DNA of 64,000 nt from Synechococcus sp. CC9311 (lineage in GTDB: Bacteria > Cyanobacteriota > Cyanobacteriia > PCC-6307 > Cyanobiaceae), in the NCBI RefSeq assembly GCF_000014585.1, contig NC_008319.1:682001-746000 (forward strand), in the 5' to 3' direction. Below are positions 47,905 to 56,287 of this stretch, in pieces. Within the stretch, counting starts at the first letter, position 1. Every line of letters starts with the position of its first letter. Both the position numbers and the translations under genes were made by a program. The notes beneath the pieces were generated by a model. It was given only the letters and a program-made list of their open reading frames with translations, did no database searches and was not told the DNA's origin.

Positions 47905-48566
47905 GTAGCGACGACATCCGTCTCGACTGGCAGCGGAACGATCGTCTCGGCATCAGCGAAGCGATCTGGGGTCTGCATAAATCGGTGGATCAGATCGTGG
48001 CCATTCTTGAAGCCTTTGCGGTCAGGGATCAGCCAGCTCTTGTTACGCGTGTGGATGAGACGAAGGCTCAGGCCGTTCTCCAGCGCTGCAATACCGAGCT
48101 TGTGCGTTTTGAGGCCCGGGCCCGATGTTTAACGTCGGGAGCCCCGCCGACATTGCGACCGGAGCTTGGGACGGTGACGGTGCTCAGTGGCGGCACTAGC
48201 GATCTCCCCGTAGCTGCAGAAGCGCAACTGGCCCTGCATTGGCACGGCATTGATGCAGGCCTGCTGCTGGATGTGGGGGTTGCCGGGTTGCATCGACTCT
48301 TGGATCAATTACCGAAACTTCAGCAGTCGTCGGTTCTGATTGCTTGCGCGGGCATGGAAGGAGCCCTGCCAACTGTGCTCGCTGGTCTGTTGCCCCAACC
48401 GGTGATCGGAGTGCCGGTGTCGGTGGGTTATGGCGTTAGTGCTGGTGGACGGGCGGCACTTGATGGAATGCTTGCGAGCTGTGCTCCAGGCCTGGCTGTG
48501 GTCAATATTGATAACGGTTACGGAGCAGCCATGGCTGCCTTGCGAATTCTGCAACGACGCACCTGA
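47901..48566 (+). CDS. larB: Nickel-pincer cofactor synthesis protein LarB
   Basis: 221 residues. N-terminal small domain then a PurE-like carboxylase domain: VLSGGTSDLPVAAEAQ, VDVG-type LLLDVGVAGLHRLL, CAGMEGALPTVLAGL, VGYGVSAGGRAALDGML, VVNIDNGYGAA. LarB carboxylates nicotinate mononucleotide for the nickel-pincer cofactor. larC and larE are not in the window, so the pathway may be incomplete or split. ATGA overlap with the upstream gene. Confidence 0.9.
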   Translation: MSSDDIRLDWQRNDRLGISEAIWGLHKSVDQIVAILEAFAVRDQPALVTRVDETKAQAVLQRCNTELVRFEARARCLTSGAPPTLRPELGTVTVLSGGTSDLPVAAEAQLALHWHGIDAGLLLDVGVAGLHRLLDQLPKLQQSSVLIACAGMEGALPTVLAGLLPQPVIGVPVSVGYGVSAGGRAALDGMLASCAPGLAVVNIDNGYGAAMAALRILQRRT

Positions 48567-48567
48567 C

Positions 48568-48735
48568 TCAGCTGGCCTGCTTTTGCGCCCTGATCTCAGT
48601 TTGGGACTCCCCAGTGTGCTTTTTGCCTAAGCGTGAAAGCTCATCACTGTGCTGGTCGCATTCCACATTGCGGAGATGGCAAACCAGCTCGATGAGGTCG
48701 CCTTGATCAAGCTCGCCATTCGTCTGCCACTGCAT
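48568..48735 (-). CDS. Small conserved-looking protein, unknown
   Basis: About 55 residues from MQWQTNGELDQGDLIELV, acidic, helical, with two Cys; no domain known. The frame is open to 48771. It abuts the larB stop from the opposite strand. The charged composition and position support a gene, but not a function. Confidence 0.5.
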   Translation of the reverse strand: MQWQTNGELDQGDLIELVCHLRNVECDQHSDELSRLGKKHTGESQTEIRAQKQAS

Positions 48736-48870
48736 GGCTCTGGGGTCTAAGCGTGGAGCAGTGGAGGTCAAGACTCAACTCGGGAAGTAGGGATTTAAAC
48801 CTATTGAGTTGAAACCCTGACGGCTTGTTTGATGTCGTGAATTTGGCGGAAGATTTTCTTAAATCAGCAT

Positions 48871-49842
48871 TCAGAGATGCTGGAGGTTTGGATAAGCCAT
48901 CACCAGCTCATCGGCGCTGAGTACGTCGCCACTTCCATCAGGTTGCCAAATAACCTCGAGAGCCATCAGGTCTGAAGAGGATGTGGAGCCAAGAATCCGC
49001 AGCGTTTCGCGCAGGTCTTCGCCACTGTTGACTTGCTTGAGCTTCACGCTTTGACGGCTAGCTACGAGCACTGTGACCACGATGAATTCGTTGGTGGCAT
49101 CCGCCTCTCCGCTGCTGCTCGATTCCGCTTCGTTGTTGTTGCGCACACCGCCCACATTGGTGGTGATTTCAGCGCGCAGCTTGCTGCGTTCTGTCATCGA
49201 TAGGCGGTTGAATGTCGATTCAGACGCGTTGAAGGGAACGCTTCCTGATTCAACATTGGCGTACACCCAAAGTTCCGGCTGCCTTAGTAGGGCGAGGGTT
49301 GTTTCCTGCAATACCCGTTGCAAACCAGACGATGAGCTGGTGTCAGCGGATGCGGCGAGCTGACGCAAATCGGTTTGCAATGACTTGGCACTTGCGAGCA
49401 GTCCGATCTGCATCTGCAGCATCGACACGGGTCCGGTGGACAGCTCCCTGGGGGCTGGATAACCACCGCCGATTGCAGGGGATCCGCCACCACTGCCATT
49501 ACGCACGGCATTGACTAACACACCCACGATTGCCGCGAGCACTAAAAAGCCAAACAGGCCGCCTCCGCCAAATCCAAAGATCGGGATGATGAACGGAAAG
49601 CCCATTCCGCCTCCGCGTCCATATCCCCGTCCGTATCCACCACCTCCGTAACTACGTCCATATCCCCCGCTTCTTGGCATGGACGGGGCGCGGAAGCTAC
49701 CTCCCCCGATCCGACCGCCGCGAGCGGCTTCACTGGGTTGGGGGCTAATTACCAGGAGGGCAACAACAAGGGCTGGCACCAGCAATCCCGAGAGCCAGCG
49801 TCTGATTTGAGCAGCCTGGGGGCGGAGTTTGGAGGAGGCCAA
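48871..49842 (-). CDS. DUF1517 protein
   Basis: 323 residues: signal peptide ending SEAARG, a Gly/Arg/Tyr-rich segment (GGGYGRGYGRGGG), a hydrophobic segment (LFGFLVLAAIVGVLVNAV), then the DUF1517 domain. Probably a thylakoid or plasma membrane protein facing the periplasm/lumen. Function is not known. 25 bp downstream of thiS in the same direction. Confidence 0.85.
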   Translation of the reverse strand: MASSKLRPQAAQIRRWLSGLLVPALVVALLVISPQPSEAARGGRIGGGSFRAPSMPRSGGYGRSYGGGGYGRGYGRGGGMGFPFIIPIFGFGGGGLFGFLVLAAIVGVLVNAVRNGSGGGSPAIGGGYPAPRELSTGPVSMLQMQIGLLASAKSLQTDLRQLAASADTSSSSGLQRVLQETTLALLRQPELWVYANVESGSVPFNASESTFNRLSMTERSKLRAEITTNVGGVRNNNEAESSSSGEADATNEFIVVTVLVASRQSVKLKQVNSGEDLRETLRILGSTSSSDLMALEVIWQPDGSGDVLSADELVMAYPNLQHL

Positions 49843-49867
49843 GACGGCATATCACACTCCAATAACT

Positions 49868-50077
49868 CTAGGAACCACCGCCCACGATGGTGACGATCTC
49901 GAGGTTGTCACCGTCTTGAACCTGCTGGGCTTCCCAGAGTTCTGGCGTCAGGATTAAGCCGTTGTATTCCACAACAACCAGCCGTGGGTGATGGCCAAGT
50001 TGCTGGATCACTTGATCCAGCCTTGCTGCTGATGGGTCAAGGCTGCGCCGTTCGCCGTTCACCGTGTAATGAGCCAT
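49868..50077 (-). CDS. thiS: Sulfur carrier protein ThiS
   Basis: 69 residues, ubiquitin-like beta-grasp ending in the required GGGS-type Gly-Gly tail (IVTIVGGGS, with two extra residues to trim). An AAGGAG site lies 9 nt before ATG. Carries sulfur for the thiazole of thiamine. Its usual neighbour thiE is 2.6 kb upstream, the gap being filled by unknown ORFs. Confidence 0.88.
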   Translation of the reverse strand: MAHYTVNGERRSLDPSAARLDQVIQQLGHHPRLVVVEYNGLILTPELWEAQQVQDGDNLEIVTIVGGGS

Positions 50078-50583
50078 CTACTTCAACTCCTTGCTTCTAC
50101 TGGGTTTCTGGTGATGCTTTGACTGAACCCTATGCCCTTGATCTATGCCCCCTTCCGATTTGTTAATAGTCGGTAGGTCCTGCTCCGATGGCATAGCAAG
50201 GAGTTCAGCTGGTAGTGAAGTGGCAATTAGACATGGCATCTCATGGAGGGTGGCATTGCGCCACCGTTGCTTCAGTTGTGGAATGGGTTCTCGGGCGCCG
50301 TGTTCCTTTGGTTGTCTCCATGGCTGTCAGTGAAGACGTGCATGTCATCCATTCCCAAGCATTTAACTCTGCACTGTCTGTTAAATAGTGGAGAGAATGC
50401 CAACCCGCTGGCATCATCAATTGTAGCCACTCTGGGTCGATCAGCATTAAGGAGCGAAGGGCCTATGTTTCAGCTGGAGGTGGGCTAGGTGAGGTGGTTA
50501 GGGCCTGCGCTATGGCGAGATGCCCTCAGGTGATTTGGCCAAAATCCTAAAGCTTGATAAAGTGACTCAGCTAAAACGATTAA
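50078..50583 (+). other. Accessory stretch next to thiS
   Basis: No firm gene. A coding-like open frame from ATG 50233 (MASHGGWHCATVASVV...) reaches TAG at 50386 and continues open to 50548, which may be a decayed gene. No TPP riboswitch sequence is recognised in this region. Confidence 0.3.
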
Positions 50584-50751
50584 ATGGCAGAACACACCTC
50601 CAAGCATTTCACGCTTTTGAAACTGGAGGATGCATGGATGCTGAAATCTTCCCATGTCACCAAGGATCAGGATGGAGACTGGATGGTCACCAACGGTGAA
50701 CTTCATGAATTGCTGGAGTTATTGCAGTCAGCAAAGAACGACTTTCAATGA
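50584..50751 (+). CDS. Small unknown protein, 55 residues
   Basis: MAEHTSKHFTLLKLEDAWML... ending SAKNDFQ. Amphipathic, charged, coding-like composition, no recognised domain. No clear ribosome site. It stands opposite in direction to the thi genes. Confidence 0.45.
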   Translation: MAEHTSKHFTLLKLEDAWMLKSSHVTKDQDGDWMVTNGELHELLELLQSAKNDFQ

Positions 50752-51120
50752 ATCATGCAAGTACTGTGGTGCTATACGGCAAAAAGGACTAACGAGCCTT
50801 TGTAGAGCATTCCAGGCACAAGCTTTGTATGGCTAGATGAGAAGCGTTTGCCCTGCGAAGGGCATCTAGTAAGCATTTCAGTAACAATTTTATCTATTGC
50901 AGTCAGGGTAGCTTCAGCTTAAGCCTCAGCAGCTTTGACTGATAGTGGGTCTGGAATTGACTTATCAGTTGCAAAAGTAGCTGAAAGATCGTCCTCACGC
51001 AGATGTCTGAATGGGATTGTCGATCTCTGATTGGTAAGCACTTGGGCTGTTATGTGTTGTGAAAAAGGTTATGTAAAAGCCACCTTCAAAGGATTAGGCC
51101 TAAGTAAAAGAGTTGAATCG
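50752..51120. other. Short gene-poor stretch
   Basis: Nothing supported in these ~370 bases; sequence is AT-rich and shows no repeat or hairpin I could confirm. Confidence 0.35.
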
Positions 51121-51255
51121 CTAGGGTTGTCTTGAATCCTCTTCACTGTGTTCTTCCTCTCCGGGAACCTCAGGTTGAAGTTGTTGCTCCACCCACTGGC
51201 TAAGCATGAGCAGAAGGAAGCCGTGTGGTCTGAGGATGTGGTTGTTCTGATTCAA
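51121..51255 (-). CDS. Small unknown protein, translationally coupled
   Basis: 44 residues from TTG 51255 (MNQNNHILRPHGFLLLMLSQ then VEQQLQPEVPGEEEHSEED), hydrophobic middle and very acidic tail. TTG overlaps the upstream stop as TTGA, so it is probably the third ORF of this operon. Not in any family I know. Confidence 0.4.
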   Translation of the reverse strand: MNQNNHILRPHGFLLLMLSQWVEQQLQPEVPGEEEHSEEDSRQP

Positions 51256-51938
51256 TTGGTATCAGTTTTGGTTGCTGTAGATTTGTTTTTAGTCATGCCT
51301 AGGGTTTTGTAATAAGCAGCTTCTAAAGCGCTCTCGTAATTCCTGAGGTGCTTCCTAATGCTTGCCTCTACCTCAATATTTGTAGGAGGTAGTGGTGGTT
51401 TAAGTGTCACCCAATAAGGCGACATAAGGGGGTCTATTGTGCAGCGGCTGCCCTCAGGCCAGTGTTGGGTCAGCTCGAATGGATTGCTGTTGTGAATAAC
51501 ATTGCTCATCCACTTAGAGTGTTTGCGATTTATCCATCTATGTGCTTGTGTGATGCGAAATGTGATCACATCCATCACAAACTTGTCCCACTTGTTCTGC
51601 TTCTCCAGCTCATTCCGCTTAAGTCTCAGAAGACGCAAGTAGTGGCCATTGTGATGTAATTGGCATTGGAGATAGAGGTGATCTCTTCTCCTGTAGCAGG
51701 TACGCCTAAGGGTCTGCGTAAGTCGTCTTAGGGCCTCTGCATGGGCTTTTTTCTGCTGTTGTTTGTCGTAGGCTGTCTTTTTGTCAGGAGCCCGTAGAAG
51801 GGCATCTAGTTGTGTCTTGCAGAAGGGATTGTCTTGAAATGAATAGAGAAGATCGTAGTGATTAATCTTCCCTTTTTGTATCTCCGAGGTTGGGCGGTGG
51901 AAGCGAGTAGGCGAAGGAGGTCTATTGGCGTTGTTCAT
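51252..51938 (-). CDS. Unknown basic protein, 228 residues
   Basis: From ATG 51938 (MNNANRPPSPTRFHRP). Very basic with Arg/Lys/His/Trp-rich central part (RLTQTLRRTCYRRRDHLYLQ, QAHRWINRKHSKW), no membrane span, no domain known. Nucleic-acid binding is a guess from composition. The start overlaps the end of the upstream gene by 17 bp, and the stop overlaps the next ORF by 4 bp. Lower GC than core genes. Confidence 0.6.
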   Translation of the reverse strand: MNNANRPPSPTRFHRPTSEIQKGKINHYDLLYSFQDNPFCKTQLDALLRAPDKKTAYDKQQQKKAHAEALRRLTQTLRRTCYRRRDHLYLQCQLHHNGHYLRLLRLKRNELEKQNKWDKFVMDVITFRITQAHRWINRKHSKWMSNVIHNSNPFELTQHWPEGSRCTIDPLMSPYWVTLKPPLPPTNIEVEASIRKHLRNYESALEAAYYKTLGMTKNKSTATKTDTN

Positions 51939-52257
51939 TGATTGGACCCGGCTGGGCAATATTTGTCTGCGTAGAAGCAGGCTTAAGCGCAAGTGGTTTA
52001 GTGGGAGGTTTAGGAGCTTCGTGTGGAGCTGCTTTGACGTCTACACGCTTAACGAGAACATCAAAGTAATAGCCCGTATTCTCTCTTTTCTTTCTACGCT
52101 TTCCCTGAGCTTCTAGTGAAGAGCTCATGAGTGGATTTTGTGTAAATGTTTCAGGCGTCTTTTTGTGAATTGATTTGTTTGTCGATTCGCTTTGGGCTAT
52201 GAGCAATCGCAATATCTCAGCGGTTATGGGTGAGTATGTTCGTGAGCGTTGAGGCAA
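51922..52257 (-). CDS. Unknown protein, 111 residues
   Basis: TTG 52257 is the only clear start (MPQRSRTYSPITAEILRLLI); the frame stays open upstream for about 30 more codons (AYLSLFHLPQ...), so an unrecognised start is possible. Basic middle (KRRKKRENTGYYFDVLVKRV) and a proline-rich tail (EAPKPPTKPLALKP). No domain recognised. First complete ORF of the minus-strand island operon. Confidence 0.5.
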   Translation of the reverse strand: MPQRSRTYSPITAEILRLLIAQSESTNKSIHKKTPETFTQNPLMSSSLEAQGKRRKKRENTGYYFDVLVKRVDVKAAPHEAPKPPTKPLALKPASTQTNIAQPGPINEQRQ

Positions 52258-52403
52258 ATGAAAGAGTGACAGGTAAGCCTTGGCTTGGATAATTCTCCTG
52301 GTAACGCAAGAAGAATGGACAGTAGGGCTCGTGCTTGCTTCCCTTCTCTATGTGTTTGCTGCTTAGATTGATGATGATGGTAGAGATTTAAGAAAAAATG
52401 ATC

Positions 52404-52538
52404 CTATAAATCTTTGATCTGCTCCTTAAGTTGTTTCTGGAGTTCTCTTGGTCTGCGATCCATATGATTCAAAGCAGCAAGGAGATTTTCAGGAGCTAAT
52501 GCCTCCTGCTCTTTGTTCACTTTCTCAGGATTCTCCAA
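52404..52538 (-). CDS. Possible truncated ORF upstream in the island
   Basis: Reading NPEKVNKEQEALAPENL then MDRRPRELQKQLKEQIKDL to TAG at 52404; very charged and coiled-coil-like. The open frame extends to a stop near 52588, but only weak start codons (TTG 52538, GTG) are present, so it may be a C-terminal fragment of a lost gene. Confidence 0.3.
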   Translation of the reverse strand: MENPEKVNKEQEALAPENLLAALNHMDRRPRELQKQLKEQIKDL

Positions 52539-52634
52539 GTCCTTCAGATCATGAGCAGCTCTGTACTCCGTTATGAAGCTCCTCGACCTGTTGAGGAGTT
52601 AAGAGTGAACGGCATGGCCCCAAAGCAAGGGGGG

Positions 52635-53696
52635 TTAAGCGAGGGTTTGGAGCAGGGTCCGGCTGGCTTCTTCCGGATCATTGGAACTCATGATCGCGCT
52701 CACGACGGCGACGCGTTGTGCGCCGGCTGCGCGAACCGAGGGAATCGTTTCAATATCGATGCCACCGATCGCAAACCAGGGCACGGCCGCGTGACGACTG
52801 GCTTCCGTCACCCAGCTCAGGCCGGCCGGGCTGAGATCGCGCTTGGTCTTGGTGGCGAAGACGGGGCCAACGCCCAAATAATCGGCGCCCGCTTGCTGGG
52901 CCTCGAGCAGGTGCTCGAGGCGGTGGGTGCTGCGTCCGAGCAAGCGTTCTGGGCCGAGCAGCTGTCTCGCTTCTGAGAGGGGAAGGTCGTCCTGGCCGAG
53001 ATGCACGCCATCGGCATCCACCAAAAGCGCCAGATCAATGCGGTCGTTGACGATGAATAGTGCCTCAAAGCGACTGCAAAGTGTTTTTAGGGCTTGTGCT
53101 TCCAGTAAGCGTTGTTTGTCATTGCCCTGTTTGCGGCGGTATTGAACCAGGCTGACGCCGGCCATCAGAGCGGCTTCAACCCCGTGCAGTAAGCGCTCCA
53201 GGTTGTTGTCTCGATCGGGATCCGTGATTAGGCAAAGCTTGGCGCCCTCGAGGCGTTCCTGTCTGTGCTGTCGTCCGCAGGCTTCGAGAATCCGCACCTC
53301 AAGGTCATAGAGCCCGTAGCGGATCTCAGCTGCGGTGCTGGCCAGGTCTGGATCGAGATTCCGCCCGAATTCCTCCAACACGCGCAGGGCTTCCTGCACC
53401 CGGCTGGCATTGGCTTTGATGATCGCTGGCGCGGAGCAACGACTCGTTTGAGCGGGATGGCCCAGACCGGCGGCAACGTCTGTTGCGGTGGAACGGGCCC
53501 GGCGGTAGCGATCGTGATGCTGTTGCCCCAATCGCTGCCGCCAGTCTTTGAGTGGTAAGACGAGATCGTCCCGATCCAGTCCAAAGCGACACCAGTCCTC
53601 AATGACACGCAGCCCTTCTCGTGCTCGATCCAGGTTGGCGTCGATTAGCCGCGCCACTCGCAGCTTGGCGTCTGCTTCGACAACCATCAGCTCCAT
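52635..53696 (-). CDS. thiE: Thiamine-phosphate synthase with N-terminal ThiD2-like domain
   Basis: About 353 residues. N-terminal ~120 residues (LIDANLDRAREGLRVIEDW, NASRVQEALRVLEEFGR) match the ThiD2 domain often fused to ThiE; the C-terminal part is ThiE (LVQYRRKQGNDKQRLLEAQ, VNDRIDLALLVDADGVHLGQ, GRSTHRLEHLLEAQQAGAD, GPVFATKTK, AIGGIDIE). Joins HMP-PP and thiazole phosphate to thiamine phosphate. ATG 53696 is chosen. Confidence 0.95.
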   Translation of the reverse strand: MELMVVEADAKLRVARLIDANLDRAREGLRVIEDWCRFGLDRDDLVLPLKDWRQRLGQQHHDRYRRARSTATDVAAGLGHPAQTSRCSAPAIIKANASRVQEALRVLEEFGRNLDPDLASTAAEIRYGLYDLEVRILEACGRQHRQERLEGAKLCLITDPDRDNNLERLLHGVEAALMAGVSLVQYRRKQGNDKQRLLEAQALKTLCSRFEALFIVNDRIDLALLVDADGVHLGQDDLPLSEARQLLGPERLLGRSTHRLEHLLEAQQAGADYLGVGPVFATKTKRDLSPAGLSWVTEASRHAAVPWFAIGGIDIETIPSVRAAGAQRVAVVSAIMSSNDPEEASRTLLQTLA

Positions 53697-53732
53697 GGCA
53701 GTCTGAGAAGGATCGCATGCTCCCCGGCTGCC

Positions 53733-53852
53733 ATGGACAACAGCGGATCCGAGAGCACCATGCACGTGCTCGTTTGGGGGATCATCCTCCTGGGCGGTAT
53801 TGGTGTGTTCATCGTCTGGGGACTGTCGAATGCTTACCCAGCTGCGGCCTGA
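53733..53852 (+). CDS. Tiny single-span membrane protein, 39 residues
   Basis: MDNSGSESTMHVLVWGIILL... ending WGLSNAYPAAA. One strong membrane span; internal ATG 53760 would give 30 residues. Divergent from thiE and overlapping the ribF end by 19 bp. Size and layout recall tiny NDH-1 or photosystem subunits, but identity is not shown. Confidence 0.5.
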   Translation: MDNSGSESTMHVLVWGIILLGGIGVFIVWGLSNAYPAAA

Positions 53853-54796
53853 AGCCGTTGACGGGCTGCATCGGCGTCCTGACCGATTTGTGCACTGAGC
53901 TCGTCAAGGCCTGAAAAGCGTTGTTGTCCGCGAAGCCGTTCCACCGGCTCCACGACAAGCTCCTGGCCGACGAGTTCGATGCGCCTATCGAGCAGATGCA
54001 CTTCAACGGCTGAAGGCGAGTTGGGGTCCACGGTGGGCTGGGGGCCGAGATTCATGACCGCCGGAAGCGCTTCGCCATCGCGCTGAGTCCAGGCGCGAGC
54101 GGCATAGACGCCAAGACCTGGCAAAAATTTGCGCCCGTCCACTTGCAGATTGGCGGTGGGCCAGCCCAAATCACGACCTAAGCCGCGTCCGCGCACCACC
54201 GTTCCCCGGAAGCGGTAGGGGCGGCCAAGCAGTGCGCTGGCGGTTTGTAGGTCGCCATTCGAGAGCGCTTCGCGAATGCGGCTGCTGCTCATCCGTCCCT
54301 CGGCATCTTCCAAGATCGGCAACACCGACACCTGCACTCCAGCAGCCTCCGCTAAGGCCCGCAGAGTGTTGGTGTCGCCTTTCCTGCCACGACCGAATCG
54401 GAAGTTGGCCCCCACAGCGATTTGGCGTGCTTTGAGGCAACCGAGCAGCACCTGCTCGACAAAGTCGGCAGCGCTGAGCTGCGCCAGTTGGCGGTTGAAA
54501 GGCACCAGGACCAGTTGCTGGATGCTGAGCGGCTCCAGGAGCTCGAGCTTCTCTTCAGGAAGATCGAGGCGCAGGCGTGGCTCACCGTGCAGCACTTCCC
54601 GTGGATGCGGCCAGAAGCTCACCACCGTGGGAATGGCATGGAGGTGATCCGTTTCGGTCACAGACGAGATCACCCGCCGATGGCCCGCATGGAGGCCGTC
54701 AAAGCTGCCCAACGCCAGGGTGGTGGGGGTTTTGGCCTGCTGTGGGGAGCAGAGATGAATCAACGGCGTTGTGCACGGATCTGTGGTTAATGGCAA
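53834..54796 (-). CDS. ribF: Bifunctional riboflavin kinase / FAD synthetase
   Basis: 320 residues. N-terminal nucleotidyltransferase domain (GSFDGLHAGHRRVI, SSSRIREALSNGD) and C-terminal flavokinase domain (VVRGRGLGRDLGWPTANLQ, LPGLGVYAARAW). Makes FMN and FAD. The C-terminal end overlaps a tiny convergent ORF. Confidence 0.95.
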   Translation of the reverse strand: MPLTTDPCTTPLIHLCSPQQAKTPTTLALGSFDGLHAGHRRVISSVTETDHLHAIPTVVSFWPHPREVLHGEPRLRLDLPEEKLELLEPLSIQQLVLVPFNRQLAQLSAADFVEQVLLGCLKARQIAVGANFRFGRGRKGDTNTLRALAEAAGVQVSVLPILEDAEGRMSSSRIREALSNGDLQTASALLGRPYRFRGTVVRGRGLGRDLGWPTANLQVDGRKFLPGLGVYAARAWTQRDGEALPAVMNLGPQPTVDPNSPSAVEVHLLDRRIELVGQELVVEPVERLRGQQRFSGLDELSAQIGQDADAARQRLQAAAG

Positions 54797-54823
54797 GTTT
54801 GGACGACAGACCTCCTACCTCGC

Positions 54824-55384
54824 ATGGCCGATCGGCTCGATCTTCAACTGCTCGCCCTTGGCTTGCGCCGCTCAGCGTGGATTCGCTTTTGGACGCAAAC
54901 CGGGCTTGGAATTGTGATCTTGGGGGTGTTGACGTTCAACAATATCGGCGGAAGTTTGAGCAGAAACGCTGATAAAGCCTTGGGATTGGGTCCGGGGCTG
55001 TCACTCACCACGCTGTCGTTTTTGGTGTTGCTGTTCAGCCTTTGGCAGGGCTGGTTGGTGGTCCGGCTGGGGCGCGCCTTAGACAGTGGTGCGCGACCGA
55101 GTCGGGGTGAGGCGAGCCGCACGATCAAGCGCAGTTTGTTCGCTGATCTGTTGGGTCTGGTTTTTGCTTCAGTTGGCTACCAATCTCTTGCTGGCGCCTT
55201 GTTTGTGCAGGCATCACAGCAGACGCCAGGCATTGCCATTGGTGCCAGAGGGGCGAGTGAAAATATGGCAATCACCTCCTTGGAGATGCTTTCGGTGCTC
55301 AGCAACACCCAGGTGTTGTTTGCCCATGTGATTGGGTTGATTTTTTCACTGTGGATGCTGCAAAGGATCTATCGCACGAGCTGA
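54824..55384 (+). CDS. DUF3611 (TIC21-like) membrane protein
   Basis: 186 residues, four predicted spans (IRFWTQTGLGIVILGVLTF, LSFLVLLFSLWQGWLVVRLG, LFADLLGLVFASVGYQSL, LFAHVIGLIFSLWMLQRI). Belongs to DUF3611, the cyanobacterial relatives of chloroplast TIC21. Role in transport is debated; not inferable here. 28 bp past ribF in the opposite direction. Confidence 0.85.
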   Translation: MADRLDLQLLALGLRRSAWIRFWTQTGLGIVILGVLTFNNIGGSLSRNADKALGLGPGLSLTTLSFLVLLFSLWQGWLVVRLGRALDSGARPSRGEASRTIKRSLFADLLGLVFASVGYQSLAGALFVQASQQTPGIAIGARGASENMAITSLEMLSVLSNTQVLFAHVIGLIFSLWMLQRIYRTS

Positions 55385-55415
55385 GCGGATGGGGCTGAGC
55401 CGACCCACCACTCAA

Positions 55416-56213
55416 CTATTGATCGATGTTTAGTTGGGGTAGGGAGGAGAGACCTCCTCGCCAGAAAAGCTCCGGTTGGATGGGTGTGAGTGAGGGTGCA
55501 TCTGCTTGGATTTGGGCCACGTCAGTGGGCCAGTCGCGGGGACCATCACCGCCCGATTCAAAATCCTCGACAGCTTCACCGGCGAGCCAGTAATAGGTGC
55601 GGCCACGGGGGTCGACCCGAGGGCTGAATTGCTCGTCATAGCGGCGGATCGAAAGGCGGGTCCAGCTCAGTTTCCCCATGGCCTCTTGCTTGCAGGGGGG
55701 AACGTTGAGATTGAGCAATAGGTTTTCTGGCCATTGATCGGCAAGGGCTGCTTCGGCTACCTGGATGGCCAAGTGTGCGGCGGCTTGGAATTCTCTCCAC
55801 TGAAAACAGGCACTGCTCACGGCCATCGCCGGTAGGCCCTCCAGCGTGCCCTCCATCGCGGCTGCCACGGTGCCGGAGCAAAACACATCGGTGCCGAGGT
55901 TGGGGCCATGGTTAATCCCTGAAAGCACTAGGTCTGGCTTTTCAGGAAGCAACTCAAACAGGGCCAATTTCATGCAATCCGCCGGGGTGCCGCTGCAGGC
56001 CCAGGCCTTGATTCCAGGTTCAAACAGTTCATCGGCCCGCTCGGCACGGATAGGTGTTTGGAGGGTTAGCCCGTGGCCAGTGGCGGATCGCTCTTGGTCG
56101 GGACACACCACCGTGACCTGATGCCCGGCTGCTGCGGCCGCTGCCGCCAGGGTGCGGATGCCGTCGGCAAACACGCCGTCGTCGTTGCTGATCAGGATCC
56201 GCAGGGGAGTCAT
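55416..56213 (-). CDS. surE: 5'/3'-nucleotidase SurE
   Basis: 265 residues. Metal site [48 protein letters not shown]. Broad phosphatase of nucleoside monophosphates. Convergent with DUF3611 gene, divergent from pheS. Confidence 0.95.
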   Translation of the reverse strand: MTPLRILISNDDGVFADGIRTLAAAAAAAGHQVTVVCPDQERSATGHGLTLQTPIRAERADELFEPGIKAWACSGTPADCMKLALFELLPEKPDLVLSGINHGPNLGTDVFCSGTVAAAMEGTLEGLPAMAVSSACFQWREFQAAAHLAIQVAEAALADQWPENLLLNLNVPPCKQEAMGKLSWTRLSIRRYDEQFSPRVDPRGRTYYWLAGEAVEDFESGGDGPRDWPTDVAQIQADAPSLTPIQPELFWRGGLSSLPQLNIDQ

Positions 56214-56287
56214 CAGAAGGGTTGGTAAGCGTTGGTTGGAACCTAGTCGTGATGGCTCCCTAGAGTCATTGCCGCGAAACCAATGCC

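Noticed and set aside
49868-50240. TPP riboswitch before thiS
   Set aside because: The conserved CTGAGA and ACCTGA(A/T)C blocks were not found by eye on the minus strand.
52551-52976. 141-residue plus ORF over the thiE end
   Set aside because: Antisense to confirmed ThiE motifs.
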